A stretch of 64,000 bases of DNA from CAZRHH01 sp964599885. GTDB lineage: Bacteria > Chloroflexota > Dehalococcoidia > DSTF01 > JACRBR01. This document shows, piece after piece, positions 17,047-24,746 of this stretch. The stretch covers positions 62,001 to 126,000 of the forward strand of contig CAZRHH010000001.1 in assembly GCA_964599885.1 (NCBI GenBank). The letters run 5' to 3'. How positions within the stretch are numbered: position 1 is the first letter of the stretch; each line of letters starts with the position of its first letter. The notes under the pieces are model-generated. The model did not search any database and was not told where the DNA came from. It worked only from the letters and a program-made list of their open reading frames with translations. Both the position numbers and the translations under genes were made by a program.

Positions 17047-18430
17047 GTACGACATCGCGATCATTGGCGGCGGGCCGGGCGGGTACGTGGCGGCGATCCG
17101 GGCGGCGCAACTCGGCAAGAGCGTCGTGCTCGTAGAGAAGGAGCGTGTCGGCGGGCTGTGCCTGAACTGGGGTTGCATTCCGAGCAAGGCCCTCCTATGG
17201 AACGCCGAGGTGGTACATCTCGTGCGCGACGCGGCGACCTACGGCATCGCGTTCGACAACGTGACGTTTGACATGGCGAAGGCGATCGACCGTAGCAGGC
17301 AGATCGTCGACCAGATGGTGAAGGGCGTCGAGTTCCTGCTGACGAAGAATGGCGTCACGACGATCATCGGCGAAGCGAGGTTCGAAACGCCACAACGACT
17401 GCGCCTGGGCGGGACGGACGACTCGATCGAGGCAACGCACGTGATCATCGCCACTGGCTCGCGGCCGCGGACGTTGGCCGGGCTGGCGACCGACGGCGAG
17501 ACGATCATCGACAGTCGCGCGGCGCTCGACCTGCGTGTGCAGCCTGAGAAGGTGGTGATCGTCGGTGGCGGGCCAATCGGCGTGGAGTTCGCGCAGTTCT
17601 GGCGGGCGTACGGCGTCGAGATCACGATTCTGGAGGCTCTCGATCACCTGCTGCCGCTCGAGGACGAGGAGATCAGCGTGCAGTTGGAGCGAGCGTACAA
17701 GAAGCAGGGGATCAAGTTCGTCACGGGCGCGCAGGTTGCAGGCGCGACGGCGACCAATGGGCGTGCGACGGTCACCTTCACGGCGAAGGGCAAGGAGCAG
17801 CAACTCGACGCGGACAAGATGCTGATCGGAATCGGATTCGAAGCGAACGTCGAAGCGCTCGCGCTGGACAAGATCGGTGTTGAGATGGACGGGCACTGGG
17901 TAAAGACGGATGACGCGCTGCAGACGACGGCGCCCGACGTGTTCGCGATCGGCGACGTGACGGGACGGATGAATCTCGCGCACGTGGCGTCGGCGCAGGG
18001 CGTCATGCTCGTCGAACGGCTGGCGGGCATCGACACGCCGGGGATCGACTATGGGCGGATGCCGGTGGCAACGTTCTGCCAGCCGGAGGTGGCACGCGTC
18101 GGACTGACGGAGGCGCAGGCGCGCGAGGCCGGGCACGACGTGAAGGTGGGGACATTCCCCGTGCGGGCGAACGGGCGTGCCAAGGCGATCAACTCCGTTC
18201 ATGGCATGGTAAAGATCGTCGCGGACGCGAAGTATGGGGAGACGCTGGGCATCCACATCATCGGGCCGTTGGCGTCTGAGATGCTGGCAGAGGCGACGCT
18301 GGGGATGACGCTGGAAGCGACGCCACGCGAGTTGGGATGGACCGTCGCGGCGCATCCGACGCTCGGCGAGACGGTGAAAGAAGCGGCGCTCGCCGTCAAC
18401 GGCGAAGCGATCCATTTCTGGACGGAGTAG
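17039..18430 (+). CDS. lpdA: Dihydrolipoamide dehydrogenase (E3)
   Basis: The 463-residue flavoprotein reoxidises dihydrolipoyl groups of the E2 core and reduces NAD+. Residues 8-15 hold the FAD motif (IIGGGPGG), Cys41 and Cys46 form the redox disulfide (GLCLNWGCIPSK), and VVIVGGGPIGVEFAQFW is the NAD site. The C-terminal His-Glu dyad is in AAHPTLGETVKEA. The GTG start overlaps lipA, indicating coupling. The E1 and E2 genes follow, so this is the E3 of the pyruvate-type complex. Confidence 0.96.
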   Translation: MAKYDIAIIGGGPGGYVAAIRAAQLGKSVVLVEKERVGGLCLNWGCIPSKALLWNAEVVHLVRDAATYGIAFDNVTFDMAKAIDRSRQIVDQMVKGVEFLLTKNGVTTIIGEARFETPQRLRLGGTDDSIEATHVIIATGSRPRTLAGLATDGETIIDSRAALDLRVQPEKVVIVGGGPIGVEFAQFWRAYGVEITILEALDHLLPLEDEEISVQLERAYKKQGIKFVTGAQVAGATATNGRATVTFTAKGKEQQLDADKMLIGIGFEANVEALALDKIGVEMDGHWVKTDDALQTTAPDVFAIGDVTGRMNLAHVASAQGVMLVERLAGIDTPGIDYGRMPVATFCQPEVARVGLTEAQAREAGHDVKVGTFPVRANGRAKAINSVHGMVKIVADAKYGETLGIHIIGPLASEMLAEATLGMTLEATPRELGWTVAAHPTLGETVKEAALAVNGEAIHFWTE

Positions 18431-18434
18431 CGGC

Positions 18435-19445
18435 ATGGCACGAGCGACTGACAGCGAATCGCTACCCGCGCACAGCGCTTCACCGCGCGCGGACCGGATG
18501 TCGCTGCTGCGCACGATGATGCACATCCGCCGCTTCGAAGAGAAGGCGGCGGAGATGTACGCGCGGGGCAAGATTCACGGCTTCCTGCACCTGTACATCG
18601 GCCAGGAAGGCGTGGCGACGGGCGCGATCGCCGCGCTACGTCCGGACGACTACCTGGTGACGCACTACCGCGATCATGGCCATGCGCTGGCACGCGGTCT
18701 CGATCCGAACGCGGTGATGGCCGAACTCTTCGGGAAGGAGACGGGCGTCACCGGCGGTCGCGGGGGATCGATGCACCTGTTCGATGTGAGCAAGTCGTTC
18801 ATGGGCGGGTACGCGATCGTCGCCGGGCACATGCCGCTCGCGTGTGGACTGGCGCTGGCGGAACAGCACAAGGGCACCGACCGGATCGCCGTCAACTTCA
18901 TCGGCGACGGAGCGGTGAACGAAGGCGAGTTCCACGAGGCGCTCAATCTCGCGGCCGTGTGGAAGCTGCCGGTGCTGTTCATCGTCGAGAACAACTTCTA
19001 TGGGATGGGCACAGCGATGCGGCGCGTATCGGCGCTTGTCGAGATCTACAAACGTGCCGAAGCCTACGGCATCCATTCGGAACAAGTGGACGGCATGGAC
19101 GTGGAGGCGATGTACGAGGCGGTCGAACGGCTGTCGGCGCGCGTGCGGCTAGGCGAGCCAGTGTTCCTCGAGGCGATCTGCTATCGCTTCCGCGGTCACT
19201 CGATGTCCGATCCGGAGTTCTATCGCTCGAAGGAAGACGTCGAGCGCTGGCGGCGCTTCGATCCAATCCAACAACTGAAGGCGCGGATGCTCGCAGACGC
19301 ACAGATCGACGACGACGCATTCGCGCAGATGCAAGAAGAATCGGACGCGATGGCGACGGCGGCCGCCCAATTTGCCGAGGAGAGCGCCGTGCCGGCGACC
19401 GACACGTTGCTTCGCCACGTCTACAAGGAGAGTACCGGTGCCTGA
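18435..19445 (+). CDS. pdhA: Pyruvate-type 2-oxoacid dehydrogenase E1 alpha subunit
   Basis: The 336-residue product is the thiamine-diphosphate subunit of a heterotetrameric E1. The TPP motif starts at GDGAVNEGEFHEALN and ends at IVENN, the normal spacing. GGRGGSMHLFD and YRFRGHSMSDPEFYRSKE match the substrate-site and phosphorylation-loop regions of E1 alpha. Pyruvate is the likely substrate given the lipoate context, but acetoin (AcoA) cannot be ruled out by eye. It starts 4 nt after lpdA and overlaps the beta subunit. Confidence 0.93.
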   Translation: MARATDSESLPAHSASPRADRMSLLRTMMHIRRFEEKAAEMYARGKIHGFLHLYIGQEGVATGAIAALRPDDYLVTHYRDHGHALARGLDPNAVMAELFGKETGVTGGRGGSMHLFDVSKSFMGGYAIVAGHMPLACGLALAEQHKGTDRIAVNFIGDGAVNEGEFHEALNLAAVWKLPVLFIVENNFYGMGTAMRRVSALVEIYKRAEAYGIHSEQVDGMDVEAMYEAVERLSARVRLGEPVFLEAICYRFRGHSMSDPEFYRSKEDVERWRRFDPIQQLKARMLADAQIDDDAFAQMQEESDAMATAAAQFAEESAVPATDTLLRHVYKESTGA

Positions 19446-20409
19446 GATCACGTACCGGGAGGCGCTGCGGCACGCGCTGCGTTACCAGCTCCAGAACGAT
19501 GAGCGCGTGTTTCTGATGGGGGAGGATATCGGCGCGTACGGTGGTTCGTACGCGGTAACGAAGGGCTTCCTCGAAGAGTTTGGCGAGAAGCGTGTGAAAG
19601 ACACGCCGATCGCGGAGTCAGTCGTCGTCGGCGCCGGGATCGGTGCGGCGATGGCCGGGTTGAAGCCGATGGTCGAACTGATGACGATCAACTTCAGCCT
19701 GCTGGCGATCGATCAGATCGTGAACAATGCATCGAAGCTGCATTATATGTCGAACGGGCAGATCAACGTGCCGCTGGTCATTCGCATGGCGGGTGGCGCC
19801 GGCAGTCAGCTTGGCGCGCAGCACTCGCACAGTCTTGAGAGCTGGTTCGCGCACGTGCCCGGAATTAAGGTCGTCGTGCCGGCCACGCCATACGACGCGA
19901 AGGGTCTGTTGATGACGGCCTTTGACGATCAGAACCCGGTGATCTTCATCGAGCACACGGCGTTATACGCGTCGAAAGGTGAAGTGCCGGAGGAGCCGTA
20001 CCGGATTCCATTCGGCGAGGCGGAGCTGTACCGCCAGGGCGGCGACATCACGCTGATCGGATACTCGGGCAGCGTGCATCAGGCGTTTCGCGCGGCGGAG
20101 CGGCTCGCAGCAGATGGCATCGAGGCGGATGTGCTGAACTTGCGCACGCTGCGGCCTCTCGATGTCGACGGCATCCTCGCATCGGTGCGCAAGACACATC
20201 GCGCGATCGTGGTCGAAGACGACTGGAAGTTTGGCGGCTTCGCAGGCGAGATCGTCGCGATCATCCAGGAAGAGGCGTTCGACGACCTGGACGCGCCGGT
20301 GTTGCGCTGCTCCGGCGCCGACGTGCCGATGCCGTACGCAGGTGCGCTCGAGCAGGCAGCGCTGCCGCAGGAAGACGGCATCATCGCCATGGCGAAGAGC
20401 CTGGTGTAG
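19438..20409 (+). CDS. pdhB: Pyruvate-type 2-oxoacid dehydrogenase E1 beta subunit
   Basis: The 323-residue product begins with GTG (VPEITYREALRHALRYQ), preceded by AAGGAG and overlapping the end of the alpha gene by 8 nt. Typical beta-subunit signatures are FLMGEDIGAYGGSYAVTKG, TPIAESVVVGAGIGAAMAG, the Gln/His-rich loop QLGAQHSHSLESWFAHVPG and the C-terminal ADVPMPYAGALEQAALP. Alpha and beta form an alpha2beta2 E1 that decarboxylates the 2-oxoacid and acetylates the lipoyl arm of E2. Confidence 0.94.
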   Translation: MPEITYREALRHALRYQLQNDERVFLMGEDIGAYGGSYAVTKGFLEEFGEKRVKDTPIAESVVVGAGIGAAMAGLKPMVELMTINFSLLAIDQIVNNASKLHYMSNGQINVPLVIRMAGGAGSQLGAQHSHSLESWFAHVPGIKVVVPATPYDAKGLLMTAFDDQNPVIFIEHTALYASKGEVPEEPYRIPFGEAELYRQGGDITLIGYSGSVHQAFRAAERLAADGIEADVLNLRTLRPLDVDGILASVRKTHRAIVVEDDWKFGGFAGEIVAIIQEEAFDDLDAPVLRCSGADVPMPYAGALEQAALPQEDGIIAMAKSLV

Positions 20410-20418
20410 GAGGCGCGC

Positions 20419-21885
20419 ATGATCTCCGAAGTTGTGATGCCGCAGATGGGCGCCGATATGACGGAAGGCACGTTGCTGCGCTGGCTCAAACAGGAAGGCG
20501 ATGACGTTTCGCGCGGCGACGTGATCGCCGAGATCGAGACGGATAAGGCCAACGTCGAGATCGAGGCGTTCGAGGGCGGTGTGTTTCGCAAGGTGCTGGC
20601 GCAAGAGGGCGACATCGTCAAAGTGGGCGAGGTGATCGCGGTGATCGCGGGCGCCGAGGAAGACGTCTCAAGGTACGCTAATGGCGCTTCGCCAAGCGCA
20701 CCGCAGGTAACGGCGCAGCCCACTACAACAGATGCGAAGACCGGCGCATCGCCCGAACCCGGAACGACGGTCGCACCCGAGAAGCCGGCGCCACCGGCCG
20801 CCACGGAACAGCCGGCCGAGGCAGCGGCGGCGAAGGATGCGTCACCCACCGTTGCGGCGACGCCGTCGAGCGAGACGCCGCCGACGCCTGCGCCACCGCC
20901 GGAGGTGCAAACACCGCAACCCGCGGCCAAGGCGGCAGCGGCGCAGACGGGGGCGACGCAAGTGCAGTCCACTGCGCCTTCGAGCGGGCGGGTGCGCGTG
21001 TCGCCGCTAGCGAAACGGATCGCGGAGGATCGAGGGATCGATCTGCAGAATGTGCGGGGCACGGGTCCGGATGGCCGCATCGTGAAGCGTGATGTTGAGA
21101 CGATCGCATCGGGTGCAGGGGCACCCGCACATGCCGGAGCCAACAAGGCACCGGCCGTGCAGCCGGCCGCAAGGGCTACGCAGCAACCGCCGGACGCGAC
21201 GTCGGGCGTGCAACCACCGATGAGCAAGATGCGGCAGGCGATCGCGCGCAACATGTCGCAGAGCAAGCGCGAGGCACCGCACTATTATCTGCTAGTCGAC
21301 GTCGATATGACTGATGCGATGGCAATGCGTTCGCACATCAACGAGACACTGGGTGAGGATGCGCGGGTCAGCGTGAACGACCTGTTGGTGCGCGCGTGTG
21401 CGCTGGCCCTGCAGCGGCACGCCGCGTTCAACGCGACGATCTCTGGTGACGCGATCACACGGCATGACGCACAGAACGTCTGCATCGCGATCGCGCTCGG
21501 CGACGGGCTTATCGCACCGGCGCTGCTCGACGTCGGATCCAAGACGGTGGCGACGATCGCTGCGGAAGCGAAGGATCTGGTCGGACGCGCGAAGAACGGC
21601 GCACTGCGGGCGGCGGAGATCACTGACGGCACGTTCACGATCACGAATTTGGGCGCTTACGGCGTCGAGACGCTGATCGGCATCATACAGCCACCTCAGA
21701 CGGCGATTTTGGGTGCGGGCAGCGTGATGCCGCAGCCGGCGGTGCGCGAAGGCGCGGTGGTTGTACGGCAGATCATGAAACTGGCGCTCTCGGCGGACCA
21801 CCGAGTGACCGACGGTGCGCAGGGTGCGCAGTTTCTGGCCGAGATACAGCGGGTGCTGGAGCGGCCGGTAACACTGGTTCTGTAG
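20419..21885 (+). CDS. pdhC: Dihydrolipoamide acyltransferase (E2)
   Basis: The 488-residue core enzyme has one N-terminal lipoyl domain with the modified Lys43 in IETDKANVEIE. A long Ala/Pro/Thr-rich linker (about 90-190) follows, then an E3-binding domain (VSPLAKRIAEDRGIDL and GTGPDGRI) and a catalytic domain ending in HRVTDGAQGAQFL, where the catalytic His and Asp sit. It is translated from an ATG 9 nt after pdhB with an AGGAGG site. It closes the lipoate and pyruvate dehydrogenase run. Confidence 0.96.
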   Translation: MISEVVMPQMGADMTEGTLLRWLKQEGDDVSRGDVIAEIETDKANVEIEAFEGGVFRKVLAQEGDIVKVGEVIAVIAGAEEDVSRYANGASPSAPQVTAQPTTTDAKTGASPEPGTTVAPEKPAPPAATEQPAEAAAAKDASPTVAATPSSETPPTPAPPPEVQTPQPAAKAAAAQTGATQVQSTAPSSGRVRVSPLAKRIAEDRGIDLQNVRGTGPDGRIVKRDVETIASGAGAPAHAGANKAPAVQPAARATQQPPDATSGVQPPMSKMRQAIARNMSQSKREAPHYYLLVDVDMTDAMAMRSHINETLGEDARVSVNDLLVRACALALQRHAAFNATISGDAITRHDAQNVCIAIALGDGLIAPALLDVGSKTVATIAAEAKDLVGRAKNGALRAAEITDGTFTITNLGAYGVETLIGIIQPPQTAILGAGSVMPQPAVREGAVVVRQIMKLALSADHRVTDGAQGAQFLAEIQRVLERPVTLVL

Positions 21886-21902
21886 CGGCCAAGCTCAACG
21901 TG

Positions 21903-22256
21903 TTACTGCTGCACGAGGACGACACGATTACCTTCGGGATCAGCAATCGCGACGATCGTCGGCCCGCCGGGAACATCGAACGGTTCTGATGAGACTTGGC
22001 CACCCAGCGATATGGCTTGCTCCATCGAGGCGCGCATATCGCGGACCTGGATGTAGAGCGACAGTCCGGGCTTCTCGCCCTGGAGGATGACGCCTCCGGG
22101 GCCCGGCTCCGGTCCGCCGATGCCGGCCGGGACGGTCATGATCGGCCCACCCGAGATGGGCCAATTGAACATTTGCGAGTAGAAGCTACGGATCGTTTCG
22201 GGATCGCGAGCATGTAGATCCCATGCCACGACGGGGCGCACCCAGTCTTCGCTCAT
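21903..22256 (-). CDS. VOC-family (glyoxalase/bleomycin-resistance fold) protein
   Basis: The 117-residue, single-domain VOC protein starts with an AGGAGC site upstream. Patterns VVAWDLHARDPETIRSFYSQMFNW and IVAIADPEGNRVVLVQQ are typical; the acidic/His residues near the beginning and end could form a metal site. The product pairs with itself to make the full beta-barrel. The substrate is unknown. It converges on pdhC from the opposite strand. Confidence 0.85.
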   Translation of the reverse strand: MSEDWVRPVVAWDLHARDPETIRSFYSQMFNWPISGGPIMTVPAGIGGPEPGPGGVILQGEKPGLSLYIQVRDMRASMEQAISLGGQVSSEPFDVPGGPTIVAIADPEGNRVVLVQQ

Positions 22257-22294
22257 GCGTGTTGCTCCTGGTGCGACTGCTCACGCGTGTTGCG

Positions 22295-22723
22295 CTAGTG
22301 GGTCTCCATCAGCCGGTCGTTGGCTTCGCGCAGACGCCTGCTGAGTATGGGCAGCATGCCGACGGCGATGTGCGGGCTTGTGCGCAGTTCCGCTACAAAG
22401 TCCCAGCGCGACAGCACTAGGCACTCGGTCTCTTCGAGAGCGCGCACGGTGGCGTTGCGCGGAAGGCCATCCAGCAGGGCCATCTCGCCGAACACCTGGC
22501 CGGCGCCCATTTCGTTGAGCTTCGTCTTGCCGCCAGCGCCGCGCACGGCTTCCACCCGGCCTTTGCGGATGACGAAGAACGCGACCGCCTGTTCGCCTTC
22601 CTTGACGATCGTTTCGCCCTTCTTGTACTTGCGCTCGACCAACGCCCGTCCGAGCCGTGCGAGGTCTTTTCGGCTCAGTTGCGAGAACAACGGAACGGAC
22701 GCGAGAGCTTCTTCGTGAGCCAT
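22295..22723 (-). CDS. Cyclic-nucleotide-binding-domain protein
   Basis: The 142-residue product is a single CAP-type effector domain with no DNA-binding domain. SVPLFSQLSRKDLARLG opens it. Then come GETIVKEGEQAVAFFVIRKG and the phosphate-binding-like loop FGEMALLDGLPRNATVRA, where the FGE and RNATV positions correspond to those that bind cyclic nucleotide in CAP. It may sense a nucleotide for a partner protein. The ATG at 22723 has GGGAGG 7 nt upstream. The VOC gene lies downstream, probably in the same transcript. Confidence 0.85.
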   Translation of the reverse strand: MAHEEALASVPLFSQLSRKDLARLGRALVERKYKKGETIVKEGEQAVAFFVIRKGRVEAVRGAGGKTKLNEMGAGQVFGEMALLDGLPRNATVRALEETECLVLSRWDFVAELRTSPHIAVGMLPILSRRLREANDRLMETH

Positions 22724-22769
22724 GGTCAGTCCTCCCGACTGTGGAGACGATTGGCTTGAGGTTGGGCGT

Positions 22770-22798
22770 ATTCTACGTTCGCGCTGCACCGGCTGCAA
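22770..22798 (-). promoter_or_regulatory. Promoter of the cyclic-nucleotide-binding gene
   Basis: On the minus strand TTGCAG (22793-22798) and TAGAAT (22770-22775, 5 of 6) are 17 nt apart, upstream of the ATG at 22723. The -35 is weak, so confidence rests on the -10 and spacing. Confidence 0.4.
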
Positions 22799-22935
22799 TA
22801 GGGAGGCGCGGACGCGCGAGGCAGCGGGCGCCGCCGGACCGGATTCCGCACGGCTTTAGCCAGGGCAGAGAGAACGGCGGCGCATGGCACCTGCTGGTAC
22901 GCCCAGGGGTATACTTGCCGCGAGGTAAAGAACGC

Positions 22936-23415
22936 ATGTCCCCGGGTCTGCCGCTGTTGCATGCCGCGGACGCTGCCGTCCGCGTAACGCTCGACGAGCG
23001 CGTGTTGCTGGTCGCTGCGCTGTTGTTCACGATCGCCGTGCTGGTTGTCTGGCGCGCGCCGATCGTGCGGGCATGCCGCGCCCTGGCGCACCGGCGGGCC
23101 CAGCGCCGCGCCGTATGGGCGGGAGCGAGCCTGCTGGCGTTCTTCGCCGTGCTGCCGGCCGTGCTGCCGTACGATCACATTGTCGCCGAGAGCGGCGCGC
23201 ACGATACGGTGGCCCATGCTTCACATTGTCACGACACCCCTGGCGCGTGCGCGGATGCGCCCGTGGCGGCCGGCTTCGGGCAGATGCTGGCGAACGAACC
23301 GCTTGTCGTCGTGCCGTCGCTGATCGTTGTATTGCTGCTCCTCGCCGCGCCGACGTTGCATGGCGTGACACGCCGTCCAGATGTCCCGGTGCCGCTGCGG
23401 CTGATCGCTCTCTAA
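22936..23415 (+). CDS. Small membrane protein with His/Cys loop, start of the copper-related cluster
   Basis: The 159-residue product is predicted from sequence to have three membrane segments, at about 20-40, 60-78 and 120-140. The loop between the second and third has SHCHDTPGACAD, with His and Cys that could bind a metal. No family was recognised. It leads into a lipoprotein, a CopC protein and a CopC-CopD-cytochrome c fusion, which suggests a role in copper or respiratory metal handling (inference). A TATACT -10 box lies at 22910-22915 and GAGGTAAAG precedes the ATG. Confidence 0.65.
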   Translation: MSPGLPLLHAADAAVRVTLDERVLLVAALLFTIAVLVVWRAPIVRACRALAHRRAQRRAVWAGASLLAFFAVLPAVLPYDHIVAESGAHDTVAHASHCHDTPGACADAPVAAGFGQMLANEPLVVVPSLIVVLLLLAAPTLHGVTRRPDVPVPLRLIAL

Positions 23416-23450
23416 CACACCTGTTAGTTGATCAGCTCAGGAGGCACAAC

Positions 23451-24035
23451 GTGTTCCGAGTCAAGCACGCCGTCATCGCAGCGGCGCTCCTTTCCGTTAT
23501 AGCGCTCGCGGTCGCGTGCAGCGACGACGTCGAAACCGACAACAACGCGCAGCAGTCCGATGTCGACACGCTGACCGCTCGCGTGGATCGAAATGAGATG
23601 CTGTTCGCGTACATATCGATCGGCGGTATCGAGCTGCACGCCATCGATGAAACGCTGAACGACGGCGGCGCGATCGAGGAATCCTACGTGCCAGAGGTCC
23701 GCAAGTTCGTTCGCCTTATGAGGCTGACGGAGTGGGACTCGGAGCTGGCCGAAGAGGCAGAAACCGTTCGGCAGTCGGGCATCTCACTGCTCGCCGCGCT
23801 TCAGGATGCGGACGTAGAAGCCGCGCAGCCATTGGCAACGGACGTGCATGAGGGCTCGCACGACTTCATGGAGAAGGTATTCGGGCACATCGCCGAAGAT
23901 CTGCCGCCGGAGGAGGGTGGGCCCGAGGAGCACGAAGAGGAAGCGGAGGAGTCGCCCGCGGCAGGTGAGACCCCAGCGGCGGACCACGACGAAGAAGCCG
24001 AGGAGACACCTGCGGCCGACGAGACGCCACAGTGA
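23451..24035 (+). CDS. Lipoprotein with acidic tail, copper-related cluster
   Basis: The 194-residue product starts at GTG 23451 with CAGGAGG upstream. A lipoprotein signal ends at the lipobox LAVAC, Cys23. The middle is alpha-helical. The C-terminal 45 residues are almost all Glu, Ala, Asp and Pro (EEHEEEAEESPAAGETP), a low-complexity acidic tail that could bind metal ions or act as a spacer. No domain family was recognised. It overlaps the CopC gene by 4 nt. Confidence 0.7.
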   Translation: MFRVKHAVIAAALLSVIALAVACSDDVETDNNAQQSDVDTLTARVDRNEMLFAYISIGGIELHAIDETLNDGGAIEESYVPEVRKFVRLMRLTEWDSELAEEAETVRQSGISLLAALQDADVEAAQPLATDVHEGSHDFMEKVFGHIAEDLPPEEGGPEEHEEEAEESPAAGETPAADHDEEAEETPAADETPQ

Positions 24036-24706
24036 CCGTGCGCATACCGCTGGGCGCGTTCGCGCTGATCGTTGCTAGCATCGCTCCCCTCGCCGGCCCG
24101 GCGATGGTGAGTGCACACGCGCGACTGAGCGAATCCTCACCGGCGGTGGGGGCGGTTCTGCAAACCGCTCCTGCCGCGGTGACGATCACGTTCTCTAACG
24201 ACATTCAGAAAATTCAGGGCACCTATGGGATTGAGGTCCAGGGGCCAGACGGCGCAGACGTGACGGCGGAAGAGGCGACGCTCGATGAAGCTGATCGGTC
24301 GCTGCTGAGCGTGCCACTGCAACCTGATCTTCCCCAGGGGCGATACGTCGTCACATACACGAACGTTTCGGATGCCGACGGCGATCCGTTTGAAGGCGGG
24401 TTTGCGTTCTACGTCGGCGTCGAGCCGACGACGGAACAGCTTGCGGCGGACGCCTTGCTCGAACCGCCGGAGATCTCTGCGACGCAAACGTCCGTGGCCA
24501 GCAATCCTGGTGCGGGCGAAACGCCGGAACCGACCGTGATCGACGAATCAGCGTCGGCAACACCGGATCAAGGCGTCGGCGATGAGACGAATGGCGATGA
24601 TGACGACGGAGCGGCTACGTGGGTCATCGTCGGCGGTGCGGTGGTTGTGATCGCGGTCGTTGCCGGCGGCATCTGGCTCGCAATACGTGGCAGGAACCCA
24701 TCTTGA
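24032..24706 (+). CDS. CopC-domain protein with C-terminal membrane anchor
   Basis: The 224-residue product has a signal peptide ending near SAHA, so that the mature N-terminal His (AHARLSESSPAVG) is the Cu(II) ligand typical of CopC. The CopC beta-barrel runs to about residue 130, with FSNDIQKI and PLQPDLPQGRYVVTY. A Thr/Glu-rich linker leads to one transmembrane helix (about 195-215). It overlaps the lipoprotein gene (GTGA). It likely binds periplasmic-face copper and passes it to the CopD-type protein downstream. Confidence 0.85.
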   Translation: MTVRIPLGAFALIVASIAPLAGPAMVSAHARLSESSPAVGAVLQTAPAAVTITFSNDIQKIQGTYGIEVQGPDGADVTAEEATLDEADRSLLSVPLQPDLPQGRYVVTYTNVSDADGDPFEGGFAFYVGVEPTTEQLAADALLEPPEISATQTSVASNPGAGETPEPTVIDESASATPDQGVGDETNGDDDDGAATWVIVGGAVVVIAVVAGGIWLAIRGRNPS

Positions 24707-24746
24707 TGACCGCGTGGAAACGTACCGTTTGGAGGCGGAGGCGACG